A stretch of 64,000 bases of DNA from an uncultured Candidatus Melainabacteria bacterium. Lineage in GTDB: Bacteria > Cyanobacteriota > Vampirovibrionia > Gastranaerophilales > Gastranaerophilaceae. The notes under the pieces are model-generated. The model ran no database searches. It saw only the letters and a program-made list of their open reading frames with translations, and had not been told where the DNA came from. Positions 60,448-64,000 of this stretch are shown here, piece after piece (within the stretch, counting starts at the first letter, position 1; each line of letters begins with the position of its first letter). The translations under genes and the position numbers were made by a program. The stretch covers positions 1 to 64,000 of the forward strand of contig CAKVIC010000003.1 of NCBI GenBank assembly GCA_934754655.1. The letters run 5' to 3'.

Positions 60448-61163
60448 TAATTCGTACCCAATTTTTCAATTTTTACATTAAAAATACTTTCAATATCAAT
60501 ACCATTAAGTATTGCAACCATCAAATCTTGCGGCGAAATTTTTTCACCTAAATAAGGTAACAATCCCAATATTTTAACATTTGAATATTCTTCAATTACA
60601 CGAGTAATAGAAGTAAGCATTTTTTTTGAACAATTTTCATCAATTGAATTTAAAATAACACCACGAACCTCTACCCCTTTTTCTTGCGCTGCATATATAG
60701 ATAAAAGAGTGTCATTTATAGAATCTTCTGACGGTTTTATTACAAACAATACAGGAAGTTGTAGCTTCTTTATCATATCTACTGTTTGAAAATTTGTAGT
60801 AATTGGACTTAATAAACCCGAATCACCGTCAACAATCGTACAATCTGCGTTTCGTACCAATTTTTTATAATCATTAAGAATAAGCTCCGGATTTATAATT
60901 TCGTTTTCAGTTTCTGCAGCAATAAGCGGAACAGAATTTGATTTAAATAAATAAGAAAAAGCTGTTTCAATATACGCATCAACTGTTTTTATATACGTTA
61001 AATCAGGTGATTGCATAAATCCATTAATTTCGATACCGGAAGTTTGAATAGGTTTATATACCGCTGTTGAATAACCTAAGCTATGCATAGTAGCAGATAT
61101 TCCTGCTGCTATAAGGGTTTTGCCCTCGTGTTTTTTAGATGATGTTACATAGATATTAAACAT
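60447..61163 (-). CDS. BioD-like (dethiobiotin synthetase fold) ATPase
   Basis: A 238-residue P-loop protein. The N-terminus VTSSKKHEGKTLIAAGISA is a Walker A of BioD/CobQ type (BioD itself has TEVGKT), then AVYKPIQTSGIE and DCTIVDGDSGLLSPIT, which corresponds to EGAGGL of BioD. Dethiobiotin synthesis from DAPA and CO2 is the leading guess, but DRTGG/CbiA-type relatives share the fold and no other bio genes lie here. It is cotranscribed with rsmD. Confidence 0.7.
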   Translation of the reverse strand: MFNIYVTSSKKHEGKTLIAAGISATMHSLGYSTAVYKPIQTSGIEINGFMQSPDLTYIKTVDAYIETAFSYLFKSNSVPLIAAETENEIINPELILNDYKKLVRNADCTIVDGDSGLLSPITTNFQTVDMIKKLQLPVLFVIKPSEDSINDTLLSIYAAQEKGVEVRGVILNSIDENCSKKMLTSITRVIEEYSNVKILGLLPYLGEKISPQDLMVAILNGIDIESIFNVKIEKLGTN

Positions 61164-61282
61164 ATTTCTATAATACCACTTTATTTATCTTACGTAAATA
61201 TTTGACTTGTATTATTTAGACAATTTTTATATAATAAATTCAAAGTAAGTGTTTATATTTTAACACTAAAAGGAGAGAGAAT

Positions 61283-63706
61283 ATGAAAAAACAAACTTGG
61301 TTGAAATCATTGTTTACAGCTATGTTCGCAATGGTTTGTGCACCGGCGTTTGCTGGTGAAGCTTCTCTTATAGTTCCTAATATTAAAGCAGGAAATCCGC
61401 TTTGCTACAATCTTTTAATTATTGGTTTAGTAGTTTCTGTTTTAGGCGTAATATTTGGACTAATAGAGTTTTTAAAAGTTAAAAAAGTTGATGTTCACGC
61501 AGCTATGGCTGATGTTGGTAACACAATTTTTGAAACTTGTAAAACTTATCTAATTCAACAAGGTAAGTTTTTACTTGCGCTAGAAGTTTTAATTGGCTTG
61601 TGTATTGCATTTTACTTTTGGTATTTGCAAGGTATGAAATTATCTTCTGTGCTAATTATTTTAGGATGGTCAGTACTAGGTATTTTGGGGTCATATTTGG
61701 TTGCCTGGTTTGGAATCAGAATGAACACTCTTGCAAACTCAAGAACTGCATTTACAGCCTTAAAAGGTAAACCGCTTGACATTATGAACATTCCGCTAAA
61801 AGCCGGTATGAGCATAGGTGTTTTACTTGTATCTATTGAATTAATTATGATGCTTGTAATATTGTTATTCGTACCTGGAGAATTAGCAGGTGCTTGTTTT
61901 ATCGGTTTTGCAATCGGTGAATCACTTGGTGCTTCAGCGCTTCGTGTTGCTGGTGGTATTTTTACAAAAATTGCTGATATCGGTTCTGATTTGATGAAAA
62001 TTCAATTTGGTATCAAAGAAGATGATCCTCGCAACCCTGGGGTTATAGCGGATTGTACTGGTGATAATGCCGGTGATTCAATCGGACCAACAGCTGACGG
62101 ATTTGAAACTTATGGTGTAACTGGTGTTGCGCTAGTTAGTTTCATTTTGCTAGGTGTTTTTAAAGATTATCAAATTCAACTTTTAGCTTGGATTTTCACA
62201 ATGAGATTCTTGATGATTATTACATCAGTTATCTCTTATTGGTTTAATGGTTTGATTACTAATGTTTATGCTAAGGTAACGAAAAAATTCGATTTTGAAG
62301 CTCCTTTAACATCATTAGTATGGATAACTTCAATTTTATCAATTATAATGACATTCTCTGTAAGTAATGCTCTATTGAAAGACCTACCAGAAGGTATGTG
62401 GTTAGTTCTTTCTATCATCATTTCTTGCGGAACTTTAGGTGCTGCGTTGATTCCTGAAGCGACAAAAGTCTTTACAAGCCCTAAAGCAAAACATACAAAT
62501 GAAGTTGTTGTTGCTTCAAAAGAAGGTGGAGCGTCATTAACAATACTTTCAGGTATTGTATCTGGAAACTTCTCAGGTTTTTGGATTGGCTCAATCGTTG
62601 TTTTATTAATGGGATTAGCTTATTTTGCTAGTTTATATATCCCTGAAGAAGCTATGATTTATCCATCAGTATTCGCGTTTGGCTTAGTAGCGTTTGGTTT
62701 CTTAGGAATGGGACCTGTAACTATTGCGGTTGATTCTTATGGACCAGTTACAGACAATGCTCAATCAGTTTATGAATTATCTTTGATTGAAGAAATTCCT
62801 GATGTAGCAAGCGGTATCGAAAAATACTACGGTTTTAAACCTGACTTTGAAAATGCAAAACGTTATTTAGAAGAAAATGACGGTGCTGGTAATACTTTTA
62901 AAGCAACTTCTAAACCTGTACTAATTGGTACAGCCGTGGTTGGTGCAACAACAATGATTTTCTCATTGATTTTAGTTATTAAAGAAACATTGGGTATTCA
63001 ACCTGAAATGATATTAAACTTGTTAAATCCATACACATTGTTAGGATTTATTGCCGGTGGTGCGGTTATTTATTGGTTCTCTGGAGCTTCAATGCAAGCC
63101 GTTACAACCGGAGCTTACTCTGCTGTAGAATTTATCAAGCATAATATCAAATTAGGTGCAGAAGATGATAAATGTGCAAATTTATCAAACTCAAAAGAAG
63201 TTGTAAAAATTTGTACGCAATACGCTCAAAAAGGTATGTATAATATCTTTATAGCATTATTTGGATTTGCGCTTGCGCTTGCGTGTTTATCATCACCTGC
63301 TGGCGAAAACAATATGCCTGTTTCATTCTTTGTAAGTTATTTGATTGCAATTGCGGTATTTGGTTTATTCCAAGCTGTATTTATGGCAAATGCCGGTGGT
63401 TGCTGGGATAACGCAAAGAAAATTGTTGAAGTAGATATGGCTGAAAAAGGAACCGAATTGCATGCAGCAACAGTTGTAGGCGATACAGTTGGTGATCCAT
63501 TCAAGGATACTTCTTCTGTTGCAATGAATCCGATTATCAAATTTACAACATTGTTTGGTTTGCTAGCAATGGAAATTGCGATTAATCCTCAATTCCAAGC
63601 ATACTCAAAAACTGTTGGTTGGATAATCTTAGCAATTGCTATTGTGTTCGTAATTCGTTCATTCTACGCAATGCGTATTCCACAAAGAAAAGAAGAAAAT
63701 AAATAG
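61283..63706 (+). CDS. hppA: Membrane-bound ion-translocating pyrophosphatase
   Basis: Hydrolyses pyrophosphate and pumps sodium or protons. The 807-residue protein begins with a signal-like stretch (MKKQTWLKSLFTAMFAM) and has about 16 membrane segments. The active-site block reads DIGSDLMK then IKEDDPRNPGVIAD and TGDNAGDSIGPTADGFETYG. The usual form is DVGADLVGKVE...EDDPRNPAVIADNVGDN, so the GKVE is altered, as I recall for a Bacteroidetes-type subfamily. The C-terminal HAATVVGDTVGDPFKDTS is standard. AAAGGAGAGAG precedes the ATG. Monofunctional ion choice cannot be read by eye. Confidence 0.92.
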   Translation: MKKQTWLKSLFTAMFAMVCAPAFAGEASLIVPNIKAGNPLCYNLLIIGLVVSVLGVIFGLIEFLKVKKVDVHAAMADVGNTIFETCKTYLIQQGKFLLALEVLIGLCIAFYFWYLQGMKLSSVLIILGWSVLGILGSYLVAWFGIRMNTLANSRTAFTALKGKPLDIMNIPLKAGMSIGVLLVSIELIMMLVILLFVPGELAGACFIGFAIGESLGASALRVAGGIFTKIADIGSDLMKIQFGIKEDDPRNPGVIADCTGDNAGDSIGPTADGFETYGVTGVALVSFILLGVFKDYQIQLLAWIFTMRFLMIITSVISYWFNGLITNVYAKVTKKFDFEAPLTSLVWITSILSIIMTFSVSNALLKDLPEGMWLVLSIIISCGTLGAALIPEATKVFTSPKAKHTNEVVVASKEGGASLTILSGIVSGNFSGFWIGSIVVLLMGLAYFASLYIPEEAMIYPSVFAFGLVAFGFLGMGPVTIAVDSYGPVTDNAQSVYELSLIEEIPDVASGIEKYYGFKPDFENAKRYLEENDGAGNTFKATSKPVLIGTAVVGATTMIFSLILVIKETLGIQPEMILNLLNPYTLLGFIAGGAVIYWFSGASMQAVTTGAYSAVEFIKHNIKLGAEDDKCANLSNSKEVVKICTQYAQKGMYNIFIALFGFALALACLSSPAGENNMPVSFFVSYLIAIAVFGLFQAVFMANAGGCWDNAKKIVEVDMAEKGTELHAATVVGDTVGDPFKDTSSVAMNPIIKFTTLFGLLAMEIAINPQFQAYSKTVGWIILAIAIVFVIRSFYAMRIPQRKEENK

Positions 63707-63735
63707 TGGATTTTATCTGTATTTAATGGTTAAAA

Positions 63736-63770
63736 AATGGGGGTGACTGAAAAGTCACCCCCATTAGTTT
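63736..63770. terminator. Bidirectional terminator after hppA
   Basis: A perfect 10-bp GC-rich stem GGGGGTGACT/AGTCACCCCC with a GAAA loop, extended by three A-T pairs, followed by TAGTTTTTT and preceded by AAAAAA. It serves hppA and the gene converging from the right. Confidence 0.88.
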
Positions 63771-63777
63771 TTTAAAA

Positions 63778-64000
63778 CTACGCGATGGTAGAAAGTTCTT
63801 TACCAGAAATTTCTTCTGTATCAAAATCACTATCCATATCGTAATCTTCATTTAAATCATCATCTTCATATATTTCATCAACGTCATTAGCTAATGCAAC
63901 GCTTTGAGCATTTGAGATTTCTGAAGGTTTTACATTTTTATTGCTATTATATAAAGCATAACCTGCTCCTGCTAATGCAAGTCCGCCTGTAATTCCTAAA
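63778..64000 (-). CDS. Partial gene at the right edge: Gly-rich membrane segment plus acidic tail
   Basis: The minus strand is open from the window edge to a TAG at 63778-63780, giving the last 74 residues of a protein. They start LGITGGLALAGAGYALYN, a hydrophobic Gly/Ala-rich membrane segment, and continue with an acidic tail (EIYEDDDLNEDYDMDSDF). Upstream sequence is missing, so no family can be named. Stop placement beside the terminator supports it as a real gene. Confidence 0.6.
   Translation of the reverse strand, partial: LGITGGLALAGAGYALYNSNKNVKPSEISNAQSVALANDVDEIYEDDDLNEDYDMDSDFDTEEISGKELSTIA

Overview
The window reads as chromosome from a low-GC, Gram-negative-like bacterium using the standard genetic code. 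The best guess is the non-photosynthetic cyanobacterial lineage Gastranaerophilales (Melainabacteria/Vampirovibrionia). The basis is the combination of a minCDE operon, an AMIN-domain amidase, a membrane pyrophosphatase of the DIGSDLMK subtype, flagellar FliO, and several small proteins that begin with a short Asn-rich stretch followed by F(K/N)G. That assignment is inference; no rRNA gene is present to test it.

Layout. 1-530: tRNA-Lys(CUU) surrounded by partial duplicates of itself and palindromes. 529-11615: housekeeping genes (PAP2 phosphatase, RipA-like protein, ftsH, a transglycosylase-like protein, an amidase, dnaX, nrdG, an acyl-CoA ligase, a parvulin, mazG). 11792-14800: tRNA-fMet, an orphan ABC permease, a gene remnant and two small genes behind a sigma-28-type promoter. 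14794-20186: a fliO-neuB-HAD phosphatase operon, a histidine kinase-chorismate mutase-receiver operon, and wecB. 20297-25293: gltA-like glutamate synthase small chain, recJ, ctpA. 25574-31515: elongator tRNA-Met with several copies of its own 3' end flanking a four-gene defence operon (DUF4143 ATPase, BcgI-like restriction-methylation subunit, specificity subunit, HEPN/AbiU2-like protein). 31667-34420: F(K/N)G-tagged proteins, including a putative zinc peptidase and an acyltransferase-like protein. 34563-43034: aroC-aroK-aroB, ispG, serS, a Cys-rich secreted protein, an HxlR operon, DAHP synthase. 43086-51381: a membrane protein, minCDE, a 260-bp palindromic block, pyruvate kinase, a PiT phosphate transporter with its DUF47 partner. 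51467-64000: a second sigma-28 cassette with a 42-residue ORF, an AMIN amidase, murI, DUF212, ispA, rsgA, ribH, murQ, a phage-type lysozyme, rsmD, a bioD-like gene, hppA, and a partial gene at the right edge.

Themes. Aromatic biosynthesis is well represented (DAHP synthase, AroB, AroK, AroC, AroH). Cell-wall turnover has two amidases, MurQ, MurI and two muramidase-type domains without classical signal peptides. Flagellar biology appears through FliO and two FliA-like promoters, and FliO shares an operon with a nonulosonic-acid synthase, which suggests glycan decoration of the flagellum.

The least explained signals are: (1) two sigma-28 promoter cassettes with collinear upstream regions in front of unrelated small ORFs; (2) a hairpin family next to tRNA fragments whose stems covary between two loci; (3) the tRNA-Met-flanked four-gene defence operon; (4) the recurring N-terminal F(K/N)G tag on otherwise unrelated proteins.
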